The notes under the pieces were generated by a model. It saw nothing but the letters and a program-made list of their open reading frames with translations, did no database searches and had not been told where the DNA came from. A stretch of 5,458 nucleotides of DNA from Marinospirillum sp. Its GTDB lineage: Bacteria > Pseudomonadota > Gammaproteobacteria > Pseudomonadales > Halomonadaceae. The stretch is taken from positions 1 through 5,458 of the forward strand of contig SKHR01000177.1 of assembly GCA_007116865.1 (NCBI GenBank), given 5' to 3'. The position numbers were made by a program, and so were the translations under genes. Shown here piece by piece: positions 1 to 5,458 of this stretch (position 1 is the stretch's first letter; each line of letters begins with the position of its first letter).

Positions 1-173
1 ACCCGGTACTGTTCATGCTGGTCACACTGGGCATCATGCTGGTGCTTTACCGACGAGAGTTTCACTCAAAAACCCTCAAAGCCTTAGCGGCTGGCAGGGA
101 TCATAAAGTCCGTTTTAAAGGCATTCTTCAGCATGAAGAATTACCAGAGAACGAAAAAGGAGACACTCAATGA
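1..173 (+). CDS. C-terminal end of an unrecognised membrane protein (5' truncated by window)
   Basis: An open frame runs from the window edge (first full codon at base 3) to a TGA at 171-173, giving 56 residues. It begins with a strongly hydrophobic stretch (PVLFMLVTLGIMLVLY) followed at once by Arg-Arg. This looks like a last membrane helix ending on the cytoplasmic side by the positive-inside rule. A hydrophilic tail of about 38 residues follows, basic in its first half and acidic near the end (HEELPENEKGD). The stop overlaps the start of the lipoprotein gene as ATGA, and the Shine-Dalgarno of that gene lies inside this frame, so the two are probably translationally coupled. The family cannot be named from this fragment; a transporter or other polytopic protein is possible. 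That it is coding is supported by the hydrophobic-then-charged composition and by the tight overlap. Confidence 0.7.
   Translation, partial: PVLFMLVTLGIMLVLYRREFHSKTLKALAAGRDHKVRFKGILQHEELPENEKGDTQ
157..163 (+). promoter_or_regulatory. Strong Shine-Dalgarno (AAGGAGA) for the lipoprotein gene
   Basis: AAGGAGA ends 6 bases before the ATG at 170. It lies inside the last codons of the upstream gene, whose stop overlaps this start as ATGA. It is the strongest ribosome-binding site among the complete genes here, and it fixes the lipoprotein start at 170. That start places a signal peptide and lipobox cysteine at the expected distance. Confidence 0.8.
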
Positions 174-994
174 GGCCATTGCAAAGCCTCAGTTTGATCG
201 CCGGCACGGTTTTTTTTGTGGGTTGTCAGGCGTTGGCGCCACAGCAAACCCTGACACGAGAAGAGTACCAGCAAAGCTCACTGGAGCAGCAGAACCGTCT
301 ACTGGAAGGCCAAGTGGCACAAATGCGCCGCCTTCTGGCCAGTCAGCAGCACCTGCAGGATTCGCTGGTTGAAGAGTTGAACGCTCTGCGTGACTGGCTA
401 TCTCAGCAGCATGAACAGCGTTTAGTGCTGCTGAACCAACATAGCTTCCAACTGGAGCAGCTTCAGCAACGGACGGGACCACCAAATAGTTTTTCCAGCT
501 TGCGTGAAGCCACGTCACCAGCAGTGGTCGACCAGGAGGGTAAACTCTTGTTGGGGCGTTATGAATGGATTCACCTGCCAGACCAGTCACTGGTGATCCC
601 CGCACGGGTTGATTCTGGTGCCAATACATCTTCACTGCATGCCGTTAACCTGGTTGAGTTTGAGCGTGATGGCAGCACCTGGGTGCGTTTTGAAACCCAC
701 TATCAGCCTGAGGAAGGAGCAACGCCGCAAAAAACCTTGATCGAAGCACCCTTATTGCGCAGGGTCAGGATTTTGCAGGCCAGTGGCAGTGAAAGTCGCC
801 CTGTGATCAGTCTACCGATTCGCCTGGGCAGTTTGTCACAAGAAACCGAGTTCACCCTGACGGATCGCGGCGATATGCGCTTTCCGGCTCTGCTGGGGCG
901 CCGCTTTATGATGGATGTCGCACTGATTGATGTAAGTCGTGAGTTTGTCCAGGGGCGCCCGGAAGCCATTCACGATTTAGAGCCACAACCATGA
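170..994 (+). CDS. Lipoprotein with coiled coil and retropepsin-like aspartic protease domain (RimB/'ATP-dependent zinc protease' family)
   Basis: This is a predicted envelope-anchored aspartic peptidase of 274 residues. Residues 1-19 form a short lipoprotein signal ending in the lipobox-like FVGC. Cys19 is the only cysteine in the protein, and Gln at +2 favours outer-membrane sorting. Residues about 30-100 are rich in Gln, Leu and Glu and look like a coiled-coil stalk. Residues about 122-262 are the protease domain: the retropepsin signature ARVDSGANTSSLHA lies at 145-158, with catalytic Asp148 in D-S-G-A, and the hydrophobic-Gly element LLGRRFM at 241-247. A single D-S-G per chain means the active form should be a dimer, as in retroviral proteases. 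Databases often call this family 'ATP-dependent zinc protease', but I see no zinc site or ATP-binding motif. It starts in an ATGA overlap with the upstream gene and ends in another with the transglutaminase-like gene. The substrate is unknown. Confidence 0.88.
   Translation: MRPLQSLSLIAGTVFFVGCQALAPQQTLTREEYQQSSLEQQNRLLEGQVAQMRRLLASQQHLQDSLVEELNALRDWLSQQHEQRLVLLNQHSFQLEQLQQRTGPPNSFSSLREATSPAVVDQEGKLLLGRYEWIHLPDQSLVIPARVDSGANTSSLHAVNLVEFERDGSTWVRFETHYQPEEGATPQKTLIEAPLLRRVRILQASGSESRPVISLPIRLGSLSQETEFTLTDRGDMRFPALLGRRFMMDVALIDVSREFVQGRPEAIHDLEPQP
991..994 (+). promoter_or_regulatory. ATGA stop/start overlap coupling protease and transglutaminase-like genes
   Basis: The ATG of the membrane protein (991-993) shares bases with the TGA of the protease gene (992-994). 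Only a weak purine run (TAGAG, 978-982) precedes it at a usable distance. Initiation therefore probably depends on ribosomes finishing the protease gene, which would tie the output of the two proteins together. Confidence 0.6.
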
Positions 995-2520
995 AACGCT
1001 ATGCTTCAAGTCTGACATGGACCGCGTTAGTACTGGTGTTACTCGGGGTGATTCATAGCTGGTGGCGAGTCGAAGTTCATGATGTATCGCTTTTTCCCGG
1101 CAGCCAATACGAATACTGGGATGTGGAAGCTCGTGTTGAATTGCAGGCTCACGGACAGCCAGTCAAGGTGACCTTGACGCTCCCACAAACTCAGCCTGGT
1201 TACGTGCTTCAGGCAGAACACACGGCTTCGCCAGGCTATGGGGTCAACATTGAGTCAGACCAGGGGCGACGGGTCATCTGGACAACTCGTCAGGCCCAGG
1301 GAGAGCAGTGGCTTTATTACCGTGTCCAGTTCCGTGTTGACCCACAGCGCCATCCGCCACCTCTCGGAGTAGTGCCCGCGATCAACGAAGTACGCTGGTC
1401 GGAGCCGCTCAGTGTGGCTGCCAGTCAGTTGCTGCATCAGGCTTGGCAGGCTTCGGCTGACACTTTCAGTCTGGCGAACAACCTGACTCACCTATTAGCC
1501 GATGCCAATAACCAGAATGCACAGATGCTATTAAGTGAAATGTCTGCTGCGGAAGCGATGGTCCGTCTGCTCAATGAAGCTGAAATCCCTGCCAGACTTT
1601 TATCCGGGTTAAGGCTTGAAGATGGACGGCGAAGACAAAGTCTGCAGCCTCTGGTTCAGGTTTTTGCAACGGATCATACCTGGCGCTTATTTAGTGTCAG
1701 CCCTGCACAGGGTGCACCTCAAGACTATCTGCTGTGGCAGCAAACCGCTGGGCCGATTTTGGAAGTTGAGGGCGGCTCTGATTCACGGGTGAGCTTTTCC
1801 ATGTTATCGACTCGTGAGCCTGCCAGTAGTGGTGGGCATGCCAGCGTCGCTCGGGATGCCTTGATGAACTTGTCGATTCATAGTCTGCCGATCGCTGAAC
1901 AGGCGGTCTTTAAGACCTTGCTATTGCTCCCGGTCGGTGCGCTGGTGGTGGTTTTTTTTCGTGTTCTGATCGGGTTAAGGACTTCAGGTACCTTTATGCC
2001 CGTGTTGATCGCCCTGGCTTTTCTGGAAATGAGCTGGCTGCCTGGCTTGATCACCTTTTTGTTGATTGTCAGTATCGGACTGGTGCTGCGCCAGTTACTG
2101 GCATATCTCAATCTGCTTTTGGTGGCACGGGTTGCAGTGGTGATCGTCTGCGTGATTGGACTGATGGCTTTTATGGCCGTGATCTCTTTTCATGCGGGAA
2201 TAAACACCGGGATGCAGGTCACCCTGTTTCCGATGATCATTCTGGCCTGGACAATTGAGCGAATGTCTATTTTATGGGAGGAAGAAGGCCCCAAGGAGGT
2301 AATGATACAAGGAGCCGGTAGCCTGATCACCGCCAGTGCAGCTTTTGTCGTCATGGATCATATGCTGATCCGCTACTGGTTGTTTAACTTCCCTGGCATG
2401 CAACTGATTGTGATGGCGATGATTCTGCTGGTTGGCAGCTATACTGGTTATCGCCTGCTCGAGTTGTGGCGCTTTCGTCCGCTGGTGACGGCGTCATCTT
2501 CAAGGTCAGATGATGTTTGA
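991..2520 (+). CDS. Inactive transglutaminase-like periplasmic domain fused to a 7TM membrane domain
   Basis: This 509-residue inner-membrane protein matches the 'inactive transglutaminase family protein' found beside RimK-like ligases. A membrane anchor lies at about 9-25. A periplasmic region to about 300 follows, with a transglutaminase-like core at about 160-250. The element LLNEAEIPARLLSGL (193-207) corresponds to the usual 'aGIPAR.vsG' strand, and HTW at 229-231 to the 'HAW' element carrying the catalytic histidine. The nucleophilic cysteine is absent: by spacing its position falls near Glu183, and the only cysteine in the protein is Cys387 in a membrane helix. About seven hydrophobic segments follow (roughly 306-328, 333-347, 350-369, 378-399, 408-424, 438-456, 468-488). 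A conserved-looking loop WTIERMSILWEEEGPKE occurs at 420-436. The domain probably binds a peptide or amide substrate rather than cleaving it, and the 7TM part may move or sense the product; both are inference. The gene overlaps the ligase gene downstream. Confidence 0.85.
   Translation: MKRYASSLTWTALVLVLLGVIHSWWRVEVHDVSLFPGSQYEYWDVEARVELQAHGQPVKVTLTLPQTQPGYVLQAEHTASPGYGVNIESDQGRRVIWTTRQAQGEQWLYYRVQFRVDPQRHPPPLGVVPAINEVRWSEPLSVAASQLLHQAWQASADTFSLANNLTHLLADANNQNAQMLLSEMSAAEAMVRLLNEAEIPARLLSGLRLEDGRRRQSLQPLVQVFATDHTWRLFSVSPAQGAPQDYLLWQQTAGPILEVEGGSDSRVSFSMLSTREPASSGGHASVARDALMNLSIHSLPIAEQAVFKTLLLLPVGALVVVFFRVLIGLRTSGTFMPVLIALAFLEMSWLPGLITFLLIVSIGLVLRQLLAYLNLLLVARVAVVIVCVIGLMAFMAVISFHAGINTGMQVTLFPMIILAWTIERMSILWEEEGPKEVMIQGAGSLITASAAFVVMDHMLIRYWLFNFPGMQLIVMAMILLVGSYTGYRLLELWRFRPLVTASSSRSDDV
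2502..2515 (+). promoter_or_regulatory. Ribosome-binding site and tandem ATG starts of the ligase gene
   Basis: AAGG at 2502-2505 precedes two adjacent in-frame ATG codons at 2510 and 2513. Spacing is 4 bases to the first and 7 to the second, so the second start is better placed and the protein may be 323 rather than 324 residues. Both starts lie inside the end of the transglutaminase-like gene (stop 2518-2520), which again suggests coupled translation. Confidence 0.55.
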
Positions 2521-3484
2521 GCGCTTGCGTGACTTTTGGCAAGAAGCCCGTCAGTTGCGCGATCTGGGCGTCTTGGGTATGAATGAGCGAAACCTGTCTT
2601 TTATTGGCCGACATAACCCGCGTTCGCGTTTCCCCTTGGTTGATAACAAGCTGCAAACTAAGCTGCTGGCTAAGGACTATGAGATCGCAACTCCTGAGCT
2701 GTTGGGCGTGATACGTCATCAAGCTGAGATTGCCCAATTCACTCGGATGACTCAGGGCCACCAGGGATTTGCGATCAAACCAGCAAAAGGCAGTGGTGGC
2801 AAAGGAATCCTGGTGGTCTGTCGTAGCCAGGGAGACCGTTTTCAAAAGGCCTCAGGGGAGTGGATCACAAGGCATCAGGTGGAACGGCATTTATCTAACT
2901 TGATTTCTGGGCTGTACAGTCTTGGAGGGCATCCAGATGTTGCGATCATTGAAAGCCTGATTGTCAGTGTCTCTGCTTTTGAAGACTTTACTTTCGAAGG
3001 TGTGCCGGATATCCGTGTCGTGGTTTATCGAGGTTATCCCGTGATGGCAATGATGCGTTTATCCACCCATGCATCAGATGGTAAAGCGAATCTGCACCAA
3101 GGTGCTATCGGCGTGGGGATTGATCTAAATACTGGCAAAGCTGTTCGTGGTGTTCAGTTTGATCGTCCTGTCACCCATCATCCAGATACCGGGAAATCTC
3201 TAAATGCGCTGGCAATTGAGGACTGGCCGCAACTTCTGGCTCTCGCTGCACGCTGTTATGATATGACACGTTTAGGCTATATTGGTGTCGACCTGGTACT
3301 GGACGCCAGCCGAGGCCCGCTTTTACTAGAATTAAATGCCCGCCCGGGGCTGGCGATCCAGCTGGCCAATGCCTGCGGCCTGAAACCTCGGTTAGCGTCA
3401 ATTGATAACTTTTGTGATCAAATCAAAGGGCCTGAGCTGGGCAGCCAGCAGCGTGTAGAAGTTGCCTGTCAGTACTTTAAATAA
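2510..3484 (+). CDS. RimK-related ATP-grasp ligase (alpha-L-glutamate ligase-like protein)
   Basis: This is a predicted cytoplasmic ATP-dependent ligase of 324 residues with no signal peptide or membrane helix. ATP-grasp enzymes activate a carboxylate as an acyl phosphate and join it to an amine. The RimK branch adds glutamate or similar amino acids. Visible ATP-grasp elements, in order, are: DNKLQTK (45-51), the usual Asp-Lys entry to the central domain; FAIKPAKGSGGKGI (87-100), with the ATP-contacting Lys90 and the glycine-rich loop; an acidic, hydrophobic strand around IIESLI (146-151); DIRVVVYRG (167-175); and the metal-binding end LLLELNARPGL (271-281), with Glu274, Asn276 and Arg278. 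Length and motif order fit the RimK-related 'E-lig' family found with inactive transglutaminases. All key ATP and metal residues appear intact, so it should be active. The amino acid and acceptor cannot be read from the sequence, so 'glutamate' is a family label only. Confidence 0.88.
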   Translation: MMFERLRDFWQEARQLRDLGVLGMNERNLSFIGRHNPRSRFPLVDNKLQTKLLAKDYEIATPELLGVIRHQAEIAQFTRMTQGHQGFAIKPAKGSGGKGILVVCRSQGDRFQKASGEWITRHQVERHLSNLISGLYSLGGHPDVAIIESLIVSVSAFEDFTFEGVPDIRVVVYRGYPVMAMMRLSTHASDGKANLHQGAIGVGIDLNTGKAVRGVQFDRPVTHHPDTGKSLNALAIEDWPQLLALAARCYDMTRLGYIGVDLVLDASRGPLLLELNARPGLAIQLANACGLKPRLASIDNFCDQIKGPELGSQQRVEVACQYFK

Positions 3485-3493
3485 TTAGAACAA

Positions 3494-3498
3494 GAGAG
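3494..3498 (+). promoter_or_regulatory. Shine-Dalgarno (GAGAG) for the chemoreceptor gene
   Basis: GAGAG lies 7 bases before the ATG at 3506, in the 21-base gap after the ligase stop. The gap holds no hairpin or U-run that could end transcription and is too short for a full promoter. The chemoreceptor is therefore probably read from the same transcript, or from a promoter inside the ligase gene that I could not identify. Confidence 0.6.
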
Positions 3499-3505
3499 CG
3501 ATCTC

Positions 3506-5101
3506 ATGCTGAATGTTAAAAAAACCTTGTTGATGTTGATGCTGCTGGTTGCACTGTTGATGATGCTGGGTTCAACCACCACCTTTTGGTTGATGAATCA
3601 AAGCAGCCAGGTGCTTAGCCAACATGTCCAAGAGGATGTTGAAACCGAGCGCCAGTTGACCCGCCTGCTGCAAGAAGCTTTGGGACTGCGTTTGGCCGTG
3701 TTGTCTAAGACTTTGAATCCAAGGGCAGAACAGCCAGACCGGAGTTATGCACGTGCCCTGGAGGAAATTGACTCGGCAGTGAGCCATCTGCGGACTCAAG
3801 AGGGGACTTTTGATGAAAACCTGATCGCTCTTGAGCAGTGGATGGAACAGGCGGCAGCAATGATGAGTCTTGCACAACAGGCTAATTTGCCTGCTGCCAT
3901 GCAGCTGACTCGAGAAACAGAAGCCCCTGCGTGGCAAGCTTTTAGAGTTCCCTTACTGGAAGCGATCACCCTTCAGTCAGAATTGACACAAACGGCTTAT
4001 GAGCATGCAGAAGCGCTCCGTCAACGCGCTATTCTGGGCTCAGGTGTTTTGATGGTTTTCATGATACTGGTCGTGCTCAGCGTTCTGTTTGTATTTTATC
4101 GCCGCTTAACTCAAGCACTGGGGGGGGAGCTGAACCAAGCCGTAAGGCTCGCAGAATCAATTGCTGCTGGTCGCCTGAATCAAGATGCCCGTCAGACAGA
4201 GGCTATCCAAGGCAGCCTGATCGGCTCACTTTATACCATGCAAACCCATCTCAGGCAGTTGGTTGAATCTGTACGCCATAATGCTGATCAGGTATCAACA
4301 GAAACCCTGCAACTGGTGTCTCGTGCTGAAAGCTCAGTGCAGCTAATTGAAAAGCAGAGCCAGGAGACGGATAGTATTGCCTCTGCTGTCACTCAAATGA
4401 GTGCTAGTGCCCAAGAGGTTTCCACGAATGTGACACAAACCGCTGGAGCAGCCACCCATGCACACGAAGCTGCGGAAAAAAGCATGCGCAGCCTAGAGCG
4501 AACCTTAAATGGCATTCAAACTCTCAGTGGGTATATCCAGCAAACATCCAAGGTGATTGATCAGCTTAAGCAGCGCTCATCCAGTGTCAACCAGATGGCA
4601 GAAGCAATTCAAGATATCGCTGAGCAGACAAACCTGCTTGCACTCAATGCCTCAATTGAGGCTGCTCGAGCGGGTGAACATGGCCGTGGTTTTGCGGTTG
4701 TGGCAGACGAGGTTCGTAGCTTGGCCAGCCGGTCAGGCCAAAGCAGCACAGAAATCACCACAATCATTCAAAACCTGATCAGTGAGACTGAAGAAGCTGT
4801 TCAGGCGATGCAGGCCAGCCATGAAGAGACAAAACAGCTGGAAGCCTATGCTCATAACTCGTCAGAGGATATTCAAACACTGTTTGAAGCCGTTCGAAGA
4901 ATTGCCGAAATGGCTGACCAAATCGCCAGTGCAGCTGAAGAACAATCACTGACAACGGAAGATATCAGCCATCATATGACATCGGTCACAGACAAGACAC
5001 AGCAGGTAAGCCAGGCATTTACGGAAACTCAACAGCGTGTTCATTCATTACGTTTAAGTGCTGATCAGCTTTTACAGCAGGTGGCAACCTTTAAACTCTG
5101 A
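3506..5101 (+). CDS. Methyl-accepting chemotaxis protein (4-helix-bundle sensor, HAMP, MCP signalling domain)
   Basis: This 531-residue transmembrane chemoreceptor signals to CheA/CheW and so to the flagellar motor, or to a related output. Lys5-Lys6 precede a first membrane helix at about 7-30. Residues about 31-173 form a wholly helical, cysteine-free periplasmic sensor of about 140 residues, the size expected for a four-helix-bundle (Tar/Tsr-like) domain. The second membrane helix is at about 175-198 and ends in YRR. A HAMP linker follows (about 199-252, with ESIAAGRL inside). The cytoplasmic coiled coil has the highly conserved hairpin tip around IAEQTNLLALNASIEAARAG (371-390), continuing through GRGFAVVADEVRSLA. 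The protein ends in VATFKL and lacks a C-terminal CheR-tethering pentapeptide (NWETF type), so adaptation would rely on untethered CheR/CheB. The ligand is unknown. The location directly after the ligase cassette and before zur hints that it may sense a related molecule, but there is no sequence proof. Confidence 0.95.
   Translation: MLNVKKTLLMLMLLVALLMMLGSTTTFWLMNQSSQVLSQHVQEDVETERQLTRLLQEALGLRLAVLSKTLNPRAEQPDRSYARALEEIDSAVSHLRTQEGTFDENLIALEQWMEQAAAMMSLAQQANLPAAMQLTRETEAPAWQAFRVPLLEAITLQSELTQTAYEHAEALRQRAILGSGVLMVFMILVVLSVLFVFYRRLTQALGGELNQAVRLAESIAAGRLNQDARQTEAIQGSLIGSLYTMQTHLRQLVESVRHNADQVSTETLQLVSRAESSVQLIEKQSQETDSIASAVTQMSASAQEVSTNVTQTAGAATHAHEAAEKSMRSLERTLNGIQTLSGYIQQTSKVIDQLKQRSSSVNQMAEAIQDIAEQTNLLALNASIEAARAGEHGRGFAVVADEVRSLASRSGQSSTEITTIIQNLISETEEAVQAMQASHEETKQLEAYAHNSSEDIQTLFEAVRRIAEMADQIASAAEEQSLTTEDISHHMTSVTDKTQQVSQAFTETQQRVHSLRLSADQLLQQVATFKL
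4120..4127 (+). repeat. G8 homopolymer tract inside the chemoreceptor HAMP region
   Basis: Eight consecutive G residues encode the end of Leu204, Gly205-Gly206 and the start of Glu207, in the ALGGEL segment just after the second membrane helix. The frame is intact at this length. Gain or loss of one G would frameshift the gene before the signalling domain, leaving only the sensor and membrane helices. Confidence 0.9.
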
Positions 5102-5104
5102 GGG
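5100..5104 (+). promoter_or_regulatory. Shine-Dalgarno (GAGGG) for zur
   Basis: GAGGG overlaps the stop codon of the chemoreceptor (5099-5101) and ends 5 bases before the ATG at 5110. The 8-base gap leaves no room for a terminator or a separate promoter, so zur is probably co-transcribed with the chemoreceptor unless a promoter lies within the 3' end of that gene. Confidence 0.65.
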
Positions 5105-5109
5105 TAACA

Positions 5110-5458
5110 ATGACACATTTGCAAGATCAACTCGCACTCGCTGAGTCTTTATGCCAGAAAAAAGGCTTGCGTCTGACTAGCGGTCGGCGGCGTGTTCTGG
5201 AGCTTATCCTTTCCAGTCCCGGTGGAGTGAAGGCCTATGACCTGTTGGACCAACTCACTGCGGATAATCCTTCTGCACGGCCACCAACCATTTACCGTGC
5301 GATTGATTTTTTACTGGCTAATCGCCTCATTCACCGGATTGAGTCACTCAATGCCTACGTCGGCTGCAGCTGCCCGGATCACCATCAAGCCTTTCAACTG
5401 CTGATTTGTCGTGCTTGTGGTCAGGTTGCCGAGCTTCACGAGCAACCGATTGATGAGA
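5110..5458 (+). CDS. zur: Zinc uptake regulator Zur, Fur family (3' truncated by window)
   Basis: The first 116 codons of a Fur-family repressor that closely resembles Zur of enterobacteria and pseudomonads. Zur binds zinc and represses zinc-import genes such as znuABC. Residues about 10-80 form the winged-helix DNA-binding domain, with characteristic stretches GLRLTSGRRRVLELI (19-33), KAYDLLDQL (41-49) and RPPTIYRAIDFLL (57-69), the last being the recognition-helix region. Zur-type metal ligands are visible. His75 and Cys86, with His91 or His92 and Glu108, match the regulatory site, and the pair Cys100/Cys103 (CRAC) is half of the structural four-cysteine site. The other two cysteines would lie beyond the window. 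Its Zur identity, rather than Fur, rests on AYDLLD, PPT.YRA.DFLL and IES.NAYV.C, all of which I recall in the same order in E. coli Zur. The start is set by GAGGG at 5100-5104. znu genes may follow downstream, but they are not in view. Confidence 0.93.
   Translation, partial: MTHLQDQLALAESLCQKKGLRLTSGRRRVLELILSSPGGVKAYDLLDQLTADNPSARPPTIYRAIDFLLANRLIHRIESLNAYVGCSCPDHHQAFQLLICRACGQVAELHEQPIDE

Noticed and set aside
210..217. T8 tract in the lipoprotein signal sequence, and a similar T8 at 1952-1959 in the 7TM protein, as phase-variation sites
   Set aside because: Both encode Phe-Phe pairs in hydrophobic segments, where T-rich codons are expected; short T runs of this length are common and give little reason to suspect slippage.
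133..372. 79-codon + strand frame starting before the lipoprotein
   Set aside because: It begins at an ATG inside the end of the upstream gene and runs out of frame through the lipoprotein signal and stalk. The product is Pro/Ala/Gly-rich with no domain, and the strong Shine-Dalgarno at 157-163 points to the ATG at 170.
189..635. 148-codon open frame on the - strand opposite the protease gene
   Set aside because: It lies wholly within a gene with clear lipobox and retropepsin motifs, has no recognisable domain or plausible ribosome-binding context, and reads as a composition shadow.
170..994. A functional link between the 'zinc protease' name and the downstream zinc regulator Zur
   Set aside because: The database name is misleading. 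The domain has an aspartic-protease D-S-G-A motif and no visible zinc-binding motif, so the name gives no evidence of a zinc connection.
2384..2845. 153-codon open frame on the - strand across the transglutaminase/ligase junction
   Set aside because: It is antisense to two well-supported genes, has a low-complexity Ser/Thr/Gln-rich product and shows no recognisable motif.
3485..3505. Possible terminator or promoter between the ligase and chemoreceptor genes
   Set aside because: The 21-base gap has no inverted repeat and no T-run, and is too short for -35 and -10 elements plus a leader.
3572..3937. 121-codon open frame on the - strand opposite the chemoreceptor sensor domain
   Set aside because: The sense frame gives a proper helical sensor; the antisense product is Cys/His/Gln-rich without a pattern, as expected of a shadow.
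4557..4778. 73-codon + strand frame inside the chemoreceptor gene
   Set aside because: It overlaps the most conserved part of the MCP signalling domain in another frame and has no independent support.

Overview
The window reads as a compact stretch of a gammaproteobacterial chromosome. Six genes, two of them cut by the window edges, all lie on the + strand with almost no space between them. The proteobacterial assignment rests on the last gene, which closely resembles the enterobacterial/pseudomonad zinc-uptake regulator Zur, on the lipobox and Shine-Dalgarno style, and on the gene cassette, which I know from gammaproteobacteria. A marine or Oceanospirillales-like host is possible, but that is only an impression.

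Layout: (1) 1-173, the last 56 codons of a membrane protein I do not recognise. (2) 170-994, a lipoprotein with a coiled-coil stalk and a retropepsin-like aspartic protease domain of the RimB/'ATP-dependent zinc protease' family. (3) 991-2520, an inner-membrane protein with a periplasmic transglutaminase-like domain lacking the catalytic cysteine, followed by about seven membrane helices. (4) 2510-3484, a cytoplasmic RimK-related ATP-grasp ligase ('alpha-L-glutamate ligase-like'). (5) 3506-5101, a complete methyl-accepting chemotaxis protein. (6) 5110-5458, the first 116 codons of Zur. Junctions 1/2 and 2/3 are 4-base ATGA overlaps, 3/4 overlap by 11 (or 8) bases, 4/5 are 21 bases apart and 5/6 are 8 bases apart. 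I see no terminator or convincing promoter, so the whole stretch is plausibly one transcription unit that begins upstream of the window.

Genes 2-4 form the most interesting unit: a conserved but poorly understood cassette of peptide-bond-forming ligase, inactive transglutaminase/7TM protein and retropepsin. It was noted by comparative genomics in the literature on ATP-grasp amidoligases. The predicted topology puts the ligase in the cytoplasm, the 7TM protein in the inner membrane with its transglutaminase-like domain outside, and the protease on a lipid anchor in the envelope. A reasonable inference is that an amino acid or peptide conjugate is made inside, handled or sensed at the membrane, and trimmed or cleaved outside. 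The chemoreceptor and Zur immediately downstream may be functionally linked or simply co-transcribed. No mobile elements, RNA genes, CRISPR arrays or long non-coding stretches were seen; the longest gap between genes is 21 bases.
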